In this document: piece by piece, positions 7,950 to 15,941 of the stretch
Layout: each line of letters starts with the position of its first letter
How positions within the stretch are numbered: the stretch's first letter is position 1
Assembly: GCF_001487165.1 (NCBI RefSeq)
Contig: NZ_LN913006.1
Location: 406,545 to 470,544, forward strand
From: Blautia massiliensis (ex Durand et al. 2017)
GTDB taxonomy: Bacteria > Bacillota > Clostridia > Lachnospirales > Lachnospiraceae
Direction: 5' to 3'
Length of the DNA stretch: 64,000 nt
Position numbers and translations under genes: made by a program
Notes under the pieces: generated by a model
Told to the model about the DNA's origin: nothing
The model's database searches: none
The model's input: only the letters and a program-made list of their open reading frames with translations

Positions 7950-9074
7950 ATGTTGCATTTACTGAAATACAGTTTTCTTTCCAAGATCCGGAATTTTAAC
8001 ATTGTATTCTGGCCGCTGGTCTTTCCGCTTGTGCTTGGAACTTTTTTCTATTTTGCATTCGGAAATATCAATGAAGCAGATTTTCAGACGGTCCCGGTGG
8101 CAGTGGTGAAGGAAGCTTCTGCGGATACGTTTTTTATGACCTATCTGGATGAAGTGGAAAAAAGCAGTCCGGATCTTTTAAAAGCAGAAGAAATGTCGGA
8201 AAAGGAAGCGCTGGAAGCACTGCAGGATAAAAAAGTAGAAGGGATTTATTATGTGGGAAAAGAGCCTTCCCTTACAGTAGCAGGAATCGGAATAGAAGAA
8301 AGTATCCTTCAGACAGTTCTCGACAGCTGCGAAAACACCAGAACGACCATCACCAATATCATGAAAAAAAATCCGCAGATGGATATGGAAACCATGAAAT
8401 CCTTGTTAAGTTCCGACAGCCTGGTAAGGGAAGTCTCTCTTGGTGGCCGGACCATTGACGGAAATGTGCAGTTCTTTTACGCACTGATCGCCATGGCCTG
8501 CCTGTATGGATGCTTTATCGGATTTGGCTCTGCGATCGGGATCCAGGCCAATATCACACCTCTGGCAGCCAGACGGTGTGTAACGCCGACCCACAAGCTG
8601 AAGCTGATCCTTACAGACCAGCTGACATCTTTTGCTCTGGGCTATGTGGACGTGATCATTCTGATCCTGTATCTCCGGTATATTCTCAATCTGGATTTTC
8701 AGGGACAGATGGGAAAAATGCTGGTGGTATCTTTTTTCGGAAGTCTCATCGGTGTATCTATGGGAATGTTTATAGGCAGCTTCGGAAAAATGCAGGAAGG
8801 CGTCAGAATCGGGCTCATGCTTGGAATCTCTATGGTAAGCAGCTTTCTTGCCGGACTGATGAACGGAAATATGAAGGATATCGTGGAAAAAAGTGTTCCG
8901 TTTGTGAACCGGATCAATCCTGCATCACTGATCTCAGATGCGTTTTACTGTATCAATGTATATGATGATATGACCAGATACTATAGAAATCTGATCACAC
9001 TGGCGGTAATGTGCGTGGTGCTGGTGATGGCATCCTTTTTCATGGTCAGGAGGGAACGTTATGACAGTATTTAA
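7950..9074 (+). CDS. ABC-2 type permease, first subunit
   Basis: A 374-residue permease with the ABC-2 (YhgE/NatB-like) plan: an N-terminal helix at about 20-40, a ~150-residue extracellular domain containing 'VPVAVVKEASADTFFMTYLD', then five C-terminal helices (about 175-370). It is partnered with the ATPase encoded just upstream. Its 3' end overlaps the second permease gene by 14 bp, indicating translational coupling. It forms the transmembrane path of the exporter; the substrate is unknown. Confidence 0.88.
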   Translation: MLHLLKYSFLSKIRNFNIVFWPLVFPLVLGTFFYFAFGNINEADFQTVPVAVVKEASADTFFMTYLDEVEKSSPDLLKAEEMSEKEALEALQDKKVEGIYYVGKEPSLTVAGIGIEESILQTVLDSCENTRTTITNIMKKNPQMDMETMKSLLSSDSLVREVSLGGRTIDGNVQFFYALIAMACLYGCFIGFGSAIGIQANITPLAARRCVTPTHKLKLILTDQLTSFALGYVDVIILILYLRYILNLDFQGQMGKMLVVSFFGSLIGVSMGMFIGSFGKMQEGVRIGLMLGISMVSSFLAGLMNGNMKDIVEKSVPFVNRINPASLISDAFYCINVYDDMTRYYRNLITLAVMCVVLVMASFFMVRRERYDSI

Positions 9075-10206
9075 AGGCTATATGAGGATCATGAAAAAAA
9101 ATACAGGTCTGATCCTCCTGTATCTGGGCATTTTTTTCGGAGTGACAATGGCACTTCAGGCAGCGGCCGGTAAGGAAACTTATACCAGCTATGAAAGCGA
9201 AAAAATAAAGATCGGAGTGGTGGATAAAGACAACGGACCACTTGCAGAAGGACTGGTAAAATGGCTTGAAGGTACGCATCACGTGACCATGCTGGAGGAT
9301 AACAGGGAGAAGCTTCAGGAAGAGCTTTTTTACAGAAATGTAGAATACATCGTGGTGATTCCTGAGGATTTTTATGAGAACTGTATGGTAAACGGCGAAA
9401 GTATTTCTGTGACCAAGGTGCCCGGATCTTATTCGGTATATTATGTGGATCAGCAGCTTGAGAGCTGCCTGAATACAATGCGGACATATCTGAAAGCCGG
9501 TTTTTCCCAGAAGGAAGCGGCAACAGCGATCCTGGATAAAAAAAGAGGAGAAGTCACCATGCTGGATACAGATGAAAACAGTGGTACGTCCGGATGGCTC
9601 TATTATTTCCGATATATTCCATATCTGTTTCTTGCATTACTTTGCTATGTGATGGGATATGTTCTGATGGCTTTCAAAAAAGACGATATACCAAAGAGAA
9701 TGCAGGCATCTGTGATCTCTGCAAGACGACAGAGTCTGGAAGGGCTTCTGGCCATGTTTATCATGGGCGGGGGCTTATGGGGAATCGGTATGGCTGGAGC
9801 CATCCTTATGTATGGAAAAATATTTCTCGGTTCAGAAAATTTCGGATACTATGTACTGAACACTCTGGTAATGATGGCAGTGGCACTTTCACTTTCCTAT
9901 CTGATCGTTCTTTTTGTAAAAAACAGTAACATGTTAAGCGGGATCGCAAATATCCTGTCTCTTGGAATGTGCTTTCTGTGTGGTGTGTTTGTTCCCATGA
10001 ATATTATGGACAGAAACGTCCTGAAGGTGTCTCAGTTTCTTCCTGTGTACTGGTATGAAAACGTAAATGAGACTCTTGGAAGTTATAGCCACCTAACAGG
10101 TGAGGCAGCTGTATCGGTGTGGAAAGGCATTGGACTGGAAGCTATGTTTGCGGTAGTTTTTGTCTGCATGATCCTGGCAGTGACCAGGTATCAGCGGCAG
10201 AAATAA
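9061..10206 (+). CDS. ABC-2 type permease, second subunit
   Basis: A 381-residue paralogue of the preceding permease with the same layout: first helix at residues about 15-35, an extracellular domain with 'KIGVVDKDNGPLAEGLVKWL', then five C-terminal helices ending near 375. The ATG is within the end of the upstream gene and preceded by 'aggaggg'. Two different permease subunits plus one ATPase is the arrangement seen in many bacitracin-, lantibiotic- or toxin-resistance exporters. No clear terminator follows. Confidence 0.88.
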   Translation: MTVFKGYMRIMKKNTGLILLYLGIFFGVTMALQAAAGKETYTSYESEKIKIGVVDKDNGPLAEGLVKWLEGTHHVTMLEDNREKLQEELFYRNVEYIVVIPEDFYENCMVNGESISVTKVPGSYSVYYVDQQLESCLNTMRTYLKAGFSQKEAATAILDKKRGEVTMLDTDENSGTSGWLYYFRYIPYLFLALLCYVMGYVLMAFKKDDIPKRMQASVISARRQSLEGLLAMFIMGGGLWGIGMAGAILMYGKIFLGSENFGYYVLNTLVMMAVALSLSYLIVLFVKNSNMLSGIANILSLGMCFLCGVFVPMNIMDRNVLKVSQFLPVYWYENVNETLGSYSHLTGEAAVSVWKGIGLEAMFAVVFVCMILAVTRYQRQK

Positions 10207-10277
10207 CAGAAAATAATAGCAGATGGCTGTTAATTATGGTAGGATATAGCTGATAAAGATGATTTGCGGAGAAAAAC

Positions 10278-11249
10278 ATGAAAAAAATACAAGTTTTACT
10301 AAAACCACAATGTAATGCAGAAATTCAAAATCAGTTTGCAACAAAATTCGGAGATCAGTGCGAATTTACATTTCAGGGCAAAGAAACTGAGGATGCGATC
10401 GCAGCAGCAGAAGTAGTGATCGGAGAGCCAGAGGAAGAAGAAATCCTGAAAGCAGAAAATCTTCGATGGATCCAGCTGACCTGGGCCGGTGCGGACAAAT
10501 ATACAAAAATGAAAGCATTCCCGACAGGAGTTACATTAACCAATGCTTCCGGCGCTTTTGGAAAGATCATATCAGAATATGTGATCGGGAATATCCTTGC
10601 GCTGTACCGTGAACTTCCGAACTACTGGAAGAACAAACAGAAACACCTCTGGGTACAGAATCGATCATCAGAAACCATATATGGAAAAAACATTCTCATC
10701 CTGGGAACCGGGGATATAGGAAGAAATATTGCCCATAGAATGAAAGCGTTTGAAACGCATGTGACTGGAATAAAAAGAACTGCAGTCCCGGAGCATTTGC
10801 AGCAGATGAAAGAGTTTGATGAGGTATATGATCTGACAGCGCTGGATCAGCAGCTTCAGAAAGCGGACATTGTGATCGGCTGTCTCCCGGGAACACCGGA
10901 AACAAAAGGCATTTTGAATTACGAACGGCTGTATTCCATGAAAAAAGATGCAATTCTGGTTAATGTAGGAAGAGGAAGCCTCATTCCAACAGAAGACCTG
11001 ATCAGAGTACTGGAGGAAGGCCACTTAAAAGGAACGGTCCTGGATGTATTTGAAACAGAACCATTGCCGGAGACATCACCTCTTTGGAATATGGAAAACG
11101 TCCTTATCACTCCACACATTGCAGGCCCGAGTTTCGGTGGAAACGCTGAAGTTCAGGATATGATCTGGAACATCTGCATGGAAAATCTGGAACGATATCT
11201 GAATGGAAAAAAATTAAAAAATATTGTCCGGTTAAAGGATGGGTATTAA
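10278..11249 (+). CDS. D-2-hydroxyacid dehydrogenase (NAD-dependent)
   Basis: A 323-residue D-isomer-specific 2-hydroxyacid dehydrogenase. The nucleotide-binding motif is 'GTGDIG' (143-148), and the catalytic triad is visible as R232 in 'VNVGRGSL', E261 in 'FETEPLP' and H280 in 'ITPHIAG'. Such enzymes interconvert 2-keto acids (glyoxylate, hydroxypyruvate, pyruvate, phenylpyruvate) and D-hydroxyacids. The sequence lacks an ACT domain, so it is not a long-form SerA. Its exact substrate cannot be assigned. It is a single-gene unit with 'tgcggaga' ahead of the ATG. Confidence 0.9.
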   Translation: MKKIQVLLKPQCNAEIQNQFATKFGDQCEFTFQGKETEDAIAAAEVVIGEPEEEEILKAENLRWIQLTWAGADKYTKMKAFPTGVTLTNASGAFGKIISEYVIGNILALYRELPNYWKNKQKHLWVQNRSSETIYGKNILILGTGDIGRNIAHRMKAFETHVTGIKRTAVPEHLQQMKEFDEVYDLTALDQQLQKADIVIGCLPGTPETKGILNYERLYSMKKDAILVNVGRGSLIPTEDLIRVLEEGHLKGTVLDVFETEPLPETSPLWNMENVLITPHIAGPSFGGNAEVQDMIWNICMENLERYLNGKKLKNIVRLKDGY

Positions 11250-11306
11250 ATAAAAAAGATAGTTACAAGCTCCTTCTGATAAACTGTGAAGCAGTTATTC
11301 GGTTAT

Positions 11307-11343
11307 GAGCAAGTAGCGAAGCGGATGCTTTTATCCGCTTGAC
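11307..11343. repeat. Small palindromic repeat, family copy A
   Basis: Begins 'gagcaagtagcgaagcgg' and forms a perfect 8-bp hairpin AAGCGGAT (11319-11326) / ATCCGCTT (11333-11340). Its left part matches copy B at about 59200 nearly base for base. No T-run follows, so it is not a simple terminator. Confidence 0.5.
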
Positions 11344-11387
11344 TAAAAATACATTTATGGATATTTAAGAAAGAGACAGAGTGCATA

Positions 11388-11987
11388 ATGATAACACGTC
11401 AGAAACTGATTGATCAGATAGAAAAATACAAGCCATATAATGAGCAGGAAGAAAAAGATAAAATCCTGATCCTGGACTGGATCAGAAATAATGAGAATGC
11501 TTTTTCCAGGGAAAATGCAGTAGCCCATATGACAGCTTCTGCCTGGGTAGTAAACAGAGAACGGACGAAAGTCCTTATGGTATATCACAACATATACAAT
11601 TCCTGGTCCTGGCTTGGAGGACATGCAGATGGAGAGACGGATTTACTATCCGTTGCTGTCAGAGAAGTAAAAGAAGAGGCAGGGATTTCCAATGTTCGTC
11701 CGGTGTCAGAAGAGATTTTTTCCCTGGAATCCCTGACTGTAGACGGCCATGTGAAAAAAGGAAAATATGTATCCAGCCATCTGCACTTTAACCTAACATA
11801 TCTCCTTGAGGCAGATTCAGAAGAGGCTGTTTCCATAAAAGCAGATGAAAACAGCGGTGTAGCCTGGTTTTCACCGGAAGAAGCATTGATGAGATCAACA
11901 GAACCGTGGTTTGTGGAACATGTTTATATTAAGCTTTTGAAGAAAATGAATCTATGTTATAATGGGATAAAGACAAAAGAGGTTTGA
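11388..11987 (+). CDS. Nudix hydrolase
   Basis: A 199-residue protein with the Nudix box written as 'GGHADGETDLLSV' and 'AVREVKEEAGI' (about residues 78-101); the REVKEEAGI metal-binding core is intact. Nudix enzymes hydrolyse nucleoside diphosphates linked to another group (nucleotide sugars, ADP-ribose, oxidised dNTPs). The ~45-residue N-terminal helical extension before the Nudix domain is common in Lachnospiraceae members. No partner gene gives the substrate. The ATG follows 'aagaaagagacag'. Confidence 0.85.
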   Translation: MITRQKLIDQIEKYKPYNEQEEKDKILILDWIRNNENAFSRENAVAHMTASAWVVNRERTKVLMVYHNIYNSWSWLGGHADGETDLLSVAVREVKEEAGISNVRPVSEEIFSLESLTVDGHVKKGKYVSSHLHFNLTYLLEADSEEAVSIKADENSGVAWFSPEEALMRSTEPWFVEHVYIKLLKKMNLCYNGIKTKEV

Positions 11988-12080
11988 CATTGACTGAGCA
12001 AATACGAAAATCTGACTGTAATGTAAGACAATACAGTTTTGCAGGGATCGACGGGAAGCAAGGTTAAAATAAAAGAATAA

Positions 12081-12115
12081 AGGACTGGATTGTATGAAAA
12101 TGCAGTCTTTTTTTT
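12081..12115 (+). terminator. Probable terminator before udp
   Basis: A short inverted repeat around GACTG (12083-12087) and CAGTC (12103-12107) is followed by eight or more T. The stem is weak, so termination may be partial. Confidence 0.5.
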
Positions 12116-12163
12116 ATTCATAAGGAATAGGTAAACTGTTAGCTGAGAAAGGGGGAAACAAAC

Positions 12164-12955
12164 ATGAAAAATTATTCAGAGGATGCGGACAGACAGTATC
12201 ACATTCAGGTAGCAAAAGGAGAAGTGGGACGTTACGTTATTTTACCGGGAGATCCGAAACGCTGCAAAAAGATCGCACAGTATTTTGATGATCCGGTTTT
12301 GGTAGCAGATAACCGGGAATACGTAACATACACCGGAACACTGGACGGAGTGAAGGTAAGTGTGACATCTACCGGAATTGGCGGACCGTCCGCTTCTATC
12401 GCAATGGAAGAGCTTTATCGGTGCGGGGCTGACACATTTGTACGCATCGGAACTTGCGGTGGAATGCAGCCGGAGGTAAAAAGTGGTGATATTGTTGTTG
12501 CAACGGGCGCGATCCGCATGGAGGGCACCAGCAAAGAGTATGCACCTATTGAATTCCCGGCAGTGGCAAATCTGGAAGTGATCAATGCACTTGTGGAAGG
12601 AGCAAAGAAAGAAGGATGTGAATTCCACACAGGTGTGGTACAATGTAAGGATTCCTTTTATGGCCAGCATGAGCCGGAAACCAAGCCGGTCAGCTATGAA
12701 CTGATGAATAAATGGGAAGCGTGGAAACGTCTCGGCTGTCTTGCGTCGGAGATGGAATCCGCTGCTCTTTTTATAGTGGCAAGCCATTTAAAAGTACGTG
12801 TGGGCTCCTGCTTCCTGGTGCTTGCAAATCAGGAAAGAGAAAAGCTGGGTTTGGATAATCCTGTGGTACATGATACCGATAAGGCAATCCAGGTTGCAGT
12901 ACAGGCGATCCGTGAACTGATTCGTGCAGATCAGGCACAGAAAAAAGAAGAATAA
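12164..12955 (+). CDS. udp: Uridine phosphorylase
   Basis: A 263-residue nucleoside phosphorylase of the PNP/UDP family. Seen in sequence are the N-terminal phosphate-site motif '[15 protein letters not shown]', the 'RIGTCGGMQ' glycine loop and the '[11 protein letters not shown]' ribose-binding motif. It splits uridine (or deoxyuridine) with phosphate to uracil and ribose-1-phosphate. It is followed at 36 bp by cytidine deaminase, giving a cytidine-to-uridine-to-uracil salvage pair. A strong 'aaaggggga' precedes the ATG. Confidence 0.9.
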   Translation: MKNYSEDADRQYHIQVAKGEVGRYVILPGDPKRCKKIAQYFDDPVLVADNREYVTYTGTLDGVKVSVTSTGIGGPSASIAMEELYRCGADTFVRIGTCGGMQPEVKSGDIVVATGAIRMEGTSKEYAPIEFPAVANLEVINALVEGAKKEGCEFHTGVVQCKDSFYGQHEPETKPVSYELMNKWEAWKRLGCLASEMESAALFIVASHLKVRVGSCFLVLANQEREKLGLDNPVVHDTDKAIQVAVQAIRELIRADQAQKKEE

Positions 12956-12991
12956 CGTATACATGCCTGATTCAGGAAAGGTGGGAAAATT

Positions 12992-13420
12992 ATGGAAGAA
13001 AAACAGATCAAAGAAATGATCGATCTGGCGATCAGACAGATGGACTATTCCTATGCGCCATACTCACATTTTCATGTAGGGGCGGTACTTCTTGCAAAAA
13101 ACGGTACCTATTATACCGGGTGTAACATAGAAAATGCTGCCTATACTCCAACAAACTGTGCGGAAAGAACTGCTTTTTTCAAAGCGGTCAGTGAAGGCAT
13201 GAGAGACTTTCAGGCAATCTGTATCGTTGGCGGCAAGGATGGTGTTCCTACAGAGTATGCAGCACCCTGTGGAGTATGCAGACAGGTTATGATGGAGTTC
13301 TGTGATCCGGAAACCTTTCAGATCATACTGGCAGTCAGCAGAGAAAAATATGATATCTTTACGTTAAAGGAACTGTTGCCATTTGGATTTGGACCGGATA
13401 ATCTGAAGAAACTGAAGTGA
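12992..13420 (+). CDS. cdd: Cytidine deaminase
   Basis: A 142-residue homotetrameric-type cytidine deaminase. The catalytic zinc motif is complete: C56-A-E58 in 'NCAERTAFF' and C93/C96 in 'PCGVCRQ'. It deaminates cytidine and deoxycytidine to uridine and deoxyuridine, feeding the phosphorylase encoded just upstream. The start is supported by 'aaaggtggg'. A strong terminator follows at 13484. Confidence 0.93.
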   Translation: MEEKQIKEMIDLAIRQMDYSYAPYSHFHVGAVLLAKNGTYYTGCNIENAAYTPTNCAERTAFFKAVSEGMRDFQAICIVGGKDGVPTEYAAPCGVCRQVMMEFCDPETFQIILAVSREKYDIFTLKELLPFGFGPDNLKKLK

Positions 13421-13483
13421 TAAGCGCATGTGGATACGTGCAGAGATTTTCACGATATGAATGCAGTGAGAAGTAAAATATTG

Positions 13484-13532
13484 AAAAGTGATCGCCCGGA
13501 TGTTGATATGACAGGCCGGGCGATCACTTTTT
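13484..13532 (+). terminator. Terminator of udp-cdd
   Basis: Long inverted repeat AAAAGTGATCGCCCGG / CCGGGCGATCACTTTT with a 12-nt loop and T-run. Confidence 0.92.
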
Positions 13533-13543
13533 CTGCCATACAA

Positions 13544-13583
13544 TAAAAAACGCTGAAAATCCTTAATTAAGGTTTTTCAGCGA
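13544..13583 (-). terminator. Terminator of the minus-strand tRNA-Ser/tRNA-Trp unit
   Basis: On the minus strand the stem CGCTGAAAAACC / GGATTTTCAGCG is followed by a T-run. It ends transcription coming leftward through the tRNA genes. Confidence 0.8.
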
Positions 13584-13592
13584 TTCTAATAG

Positions 13593-13663
13593 CAGGGGAT
13601 GAGAGAATCGAACTCCCACCAAAGGTTTTGGAGACCCCTATCATACCATTTGACCAATCCCCT
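13593..13663 (-). tRNA. tRNA-Trp (anticodon CCA)
   Basis: A 71-nt cloverleaf read on the minus strand. The acceptor AGGGGAT pairs with ATCCCCT, the anticodon loop is CTCCAAA (anticodon CCA), and a TTCGATT T-loop is present. No CCA end is encoded. Confidence 0.95.
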
Positions 13664-13790
13664 ATATTAAATTGTGTTTTCATCACTGTTGCAATTATAC
13701 ATATAAAATATACAATTGTCAAGAGATGAGAGTGCTTTTTGTATAATAAAATATAAATAAAATTCTTCCTGTCATAAATCGGCAGAAAAG

Positions 13791-13878
13791 CGGAGATGGA
13801 GGGATTTGAACCCTCGCGCCGGTTGCCCGACCTACCGCATTTCGAGTGCGGACCCTTCAGCCACTTGGGTACATCTCC
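13791..13878 (-). tRNA. tRNA-Ser (anticodon CGA)
   Basis: An 88-nt class II tRNA on the minus strand with acceptor GGAGATG/CATCTCC, anticodon loop CTCGAAA (CGA) flanked by CCGCA/TGCGG, and a long variable arm. It is transcribed before tRNA-Trp from the promoter at 13896-13924. Confidence 0.95.
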
Positions 13879-13895
13879 GGATGCAAACCTTTATT

Positions 13896-13924
13896 ATTAT
13901 ATAAGGTATCCGGAGAAAGGTCAA
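13896..13924 (-). promoter_or_regulatory. Promoter of the tRNA-Ser/tRNA-Trp unit
   Basis: Minus strand TTGACC (13924-13919), 17-bp spacer, TATAAT (13901-13896). Confidence 0.75.
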
Positions 13925-13954
13925 TCTTTTTTAAAACTTTTCTTTTTTGTATTA

Positions 13955-13983
13955 TTGACGAATCTTCCAGACTATAATATGAT
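13955..13983 (+). promoter_or_regulatory. Promoter of serine acetyltransferase gene
   Basis: TTGACG (13955-13960), 17-bp spacer, TATGAT (13978-13983). Confidence 0.6.
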
Positions 13984-14034
13984 AATGAGATAAAGTGTAC
14001 AGACAGAAGTGGATGTGCAGAAATGGAGGGAATT

Positions 14035-14955
14035 ATGAGCGATAAGAAATCAGCGATTCTCAGAGCGGCGAAGGGTCTTACTGAGAATTATGCTTCAGAA
14101 GAACTTTTTATGCCGAAGAGCGGCAGACGTCTGCCGAACCGTTCGGTGATCATTGATATAGTAAGAGATCTGAAATCTATTGTATTTCCGGGATATTTCA
14201 GTACGGATACCAGTGCTACCGTATTTCCGGAGTATTATGTGGGACACAGACTGAATGATCTTTATGACAGATTGAAGAATCAGATCGAGATCGCACTTCT
14301 TTATCACGGAGAGGAACCGGAAGAAGCAGCAGCTCATGCAGACAGAACTGCATGTGGATTTTTTGAGCAGCTTCCTGAGATCCAGAGACTGCTTCTGACA
14401 GATGTACAGGCTGGTTTTGATGGTGACCCCGCAGCCAAGAGCAAGGAAGAGATCATTTTTTCATATCCGGGATTATTTGCTATCTACGTGTATCGTCTGG
14501 CACATGTTCTTTATAAAGAAGAGATCCCATTTATCCCGCGCGTGATGTCGGAATATGCTCATGGCCGTACAGGAATCGATATCAACCCGGGAGCGACCAT
14601 CGGAGAGTATTTCTTTATCGATCATGGTACCGGTGTGGTTGTAGGTGAGACTACAGAAATCGGAAATAATGTAAAACTGTATCAGGGAGTGACACTGGGA
14701 GCGCTTTCCACAAGAAAGGGACAGCAGCTTGCCAATGTAAAACGTCATCCGACGATCCGTGATAATGTAACGATCTATTCTAATTCCACAGTGCTCGGTG
14801 GTGAGACGGTTGTAGGAGAGAATACGATTATAGGTGGTAATACCTTTATCACAGAATCCATTCCTGCAAATACCAAGGTCAGTGCAAAAAGTCCGGAGCT
14901 TGTGATCAAGAAACCGAAGGCCCAGGTTTCTGCCACAAATGTATGGGAGTATTGA
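14035..14955 (+). CDS. Serine O-acetyltransferase
   Basis: A serine acetyltransferase of about 306 residues in the long (EpsC/CysE) class. An alpha-helical N-terminal region of ~170 residues precedes a left-handed beta-helix built from hexapeptide repeats ('[20 protein letters not shown]', '[20 protein letters not shown]'). The catalytic His/Asp lie in '[12 protein letters not shown]'. It makes O-acetylserine from serine and acetyl-CoA for cysteine synthesis. An upstream in-frame ATG at 14023 overlaps the ribosome binding site 'ggaggg', so the ATG at 14035 is the likelier start. No cysK neighbour is seen. Confidence 0.9.
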   Translation: MSDKKSAILRAAKGLTENYASEELFMPKSGRRLPNRSVIIDIVRDLKSIVFPGYFSTDTSATVFPEYYVGHRLNDLYDRLKNQIEIALLYHGEEPEEAAAHADRTACGFFEQLPEIQRLLLTDVQAGFDGDPAAKSKEEIIFSYPGLFAIYVYRLAHVLYKEEIPFIPRVMSEYAHGRTGIDINPGATIGEYFFIDHGTGVVVGETTEIGNNVKLYQGVTLGALSTRKGQQLANVKRHPTIRDNVTIYSNSTVLGGETVVGENTIIGGNTFITESIPANTKVSAKSPELVIKKPKAQVSATNVWEY

Positions 14956-15001
14956 TAAAAAATCCAATAAATAAAAAAAATAAAAAATTTCAAAAAACCT
15001 G

Positions 15002-15030
15002 TTGACAAATAAAACAGCATGCTATATACT
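15002..15030 (+). promoter_or_regulatory. Promoter of the tRNA-Gly cluster
   Basis: TTGACA (15002-15007), 17-bp spacer, TATACT (15025-15030), a strong consensus-like promoter. Confidence 0.8.
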
Positions 15031-15080
15031 AATCATCGTTGCAGCGGTCAAGCGATCGGTAATCACCGAAGCGACGATGC

Positions 15081-15151
15081 GCGGGTGTAGTTCAATGGTA
15101 GAACACCAGCCTTCCAAGCTGGATACGTGGGTTCGATTCCCATCACCCGCT
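15081..15151 (+). tRNA. tRNA-Gly (anticodon TCC), copy 1
   Basis: 71 nt: acceptor GCGGGTG/CACCCGC, anticodon loop CTTCCAA (TCC) between CCAGC and GCTGG, GTTCGATTC T-loop. CCA is not encoded. Confidence 0.96.
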
Positions 15152-15154
15152 TAT

Positions 15155-15227
15155 GCGATAGTGGCGTAGTTGGTAACGCGCGACCTTGCCAAGGTCGAGA
15201 CCGCGGGTTCGAGCCCCGTCTATCGCT
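15155..15227 (+). tRNA. tRNA-Gly (anticodon GCC), copy 1
   Basis: 73 nt: acceptor GCGATAG/CTATCGC, anticodon loop TTGCCAA (GCC) between CGACC and GGTCG. It lies three bases after the TCC gene. Confidence 0.96.
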
Positions 15228-15262
15228 CTCATCGAAGGATGAAGATTTATAATTTCATAACT

Positions 15263-15333
15263 GCGGGTGTAGTTCAATGGTAGAACACCAGCCTTCCAAG
15301 CTGGATACGTGGGTTCGATTCCCATCACCCGCT
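15263..15333 (+). tRNA. tRNA-Gly (anticodon TCC), copy 2
   Basis: Identical in sequence to the gene at 15081-15151. It is part of a tandem duplication of the 147-bp Gly-Gly pair. Confidence 0.96.
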
Positions 15334-15336
15334 TAT

Positions 15337-15409
15337 GCGATAGTGGCGTAGTTGGTAACGCGCGACCTTGCCAAGGTCGAGACCGCGGGTTCGAGCCCCG
15401 TCTATCGCT
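15337..15409 (+). tRNA. tRNA-Gly (anticodon GCC), copy 2
   Basis: Identical to 15155-15227. It is the last tRNA of the cluster, followed at once by a terminator. Confidence 0.96.
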
Positions 15410-15413
15410 CTTT

Positions 15414-15445
15414 GGAACTCTGAGGATGATCAGAGTTCTTTTTTG
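15414..15445 (+). terminator. Terminator of the tRNA-Gly cluster
   Basis: GAACTCTGA (15415-15423) and TCAGAGTTC (15430-15438) followed by a run of T. A near copy follows the third tRNA-Gly(GCC) gene at 48.6 kb. Confidence 0.9.
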
Positions 15446-15448
15446 TTG

Positions 15449-15494
15449 CGAAAAAATCCTCTGCTTTATTTTTATGCAGCAGAGGATTTTTCGC
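15449..15494 (-). terminator. Terminator after the DUF378 gene
   Basis: The inverted repeat GCGAAAAAATCCTCTGCT...AGCAGAGGATTTTTCGC lies immediately downstream of the minus-strand DUF378 gene. A/T tracts on both sides suit bidirectional termination. Confidence 0.75.
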
Positions 15495-15514
15495 GTTATG
15501 TGTTACTGCGTAGC

Positions 15515-15730
15515 TTATTCAGTTGTTTCAACCTGATCGATCAGAGTATAGAAGGTCAGAAGATAAAGCCCGCATAAGCCTACAAGTCCGTAGATGATCC
15601 GGGAGAGCCAGCTCATGCTTCCGAACAGGAATGCTACCAGATTAAAATTAAAGAAGCCGATCAGACCCCAGTTTATGGCACCGACCACAGCAATGGTCAG
15701 GGTGAAGTACTGCAGACATTTATTTGACAT
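15515..15730 (-). CDS. DUF378 family small membrane protein
   Basis: A 71-residue protein with two membrane helices. 'YFTLTIAVVGAINWGLIGFF' is the family signature (G-A-x-N-W-G-L-x-G-F), followed by 'RIIYGLVGLCGLYLL'. Members such as B. subtilis YuzA have no known function. It has its own ribosome binding site ('aaaggatgg' on the minus strand) and terminator, so it is probably monocistronic. Confidence 0.85.
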   Translation of the reverse strand: MSNKCLQYFTLTIAVVGAINWGLIGFFNFNLVAFLFGSMSWLSRIIYGLVGLCGLYLLTFYTLIDQVETTE

Positions 15731-15803
15731 AAGTCACCATCCTTTCGTTATACAGGAAATAGTTTTTCATAGAATCGAAAAAATATACACAGGAATGAGA
15801 AAA

Positions 15804-15864
15804 AGAAAAACGGAAATTTCTGCCAGCCATGAAAAAATCATGAAGGAGAAATTTCCGTTTTCCT
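15804..15864 (-). terminator. Terminator after the DUF5067 gene
   Basis: Read on the minus strand, a stem of AGAAATTTCCGTTTT-type arms (15805-15821 and 15847-15863) precedes a T-rich tract. It lies about 80 bp beyond the stop codon of the minus-strand gene. Confidence 0.75.
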
Positions 15865-15941
15865 TTCATATGCAAGATAAAATGTAAATTTCCGGTTTAT
15901 CGAATTTGGATCGTAAATATCCGCCAGGCGATTCCGATATC

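Noticed and set aside
15081-15409. tRNA-Gly repeats as attachment sites of an integrated element
   Set aside because: No integrase, phage or conjugation gene lies nearby; the repeats are complete functional tRNA genes in tandem.
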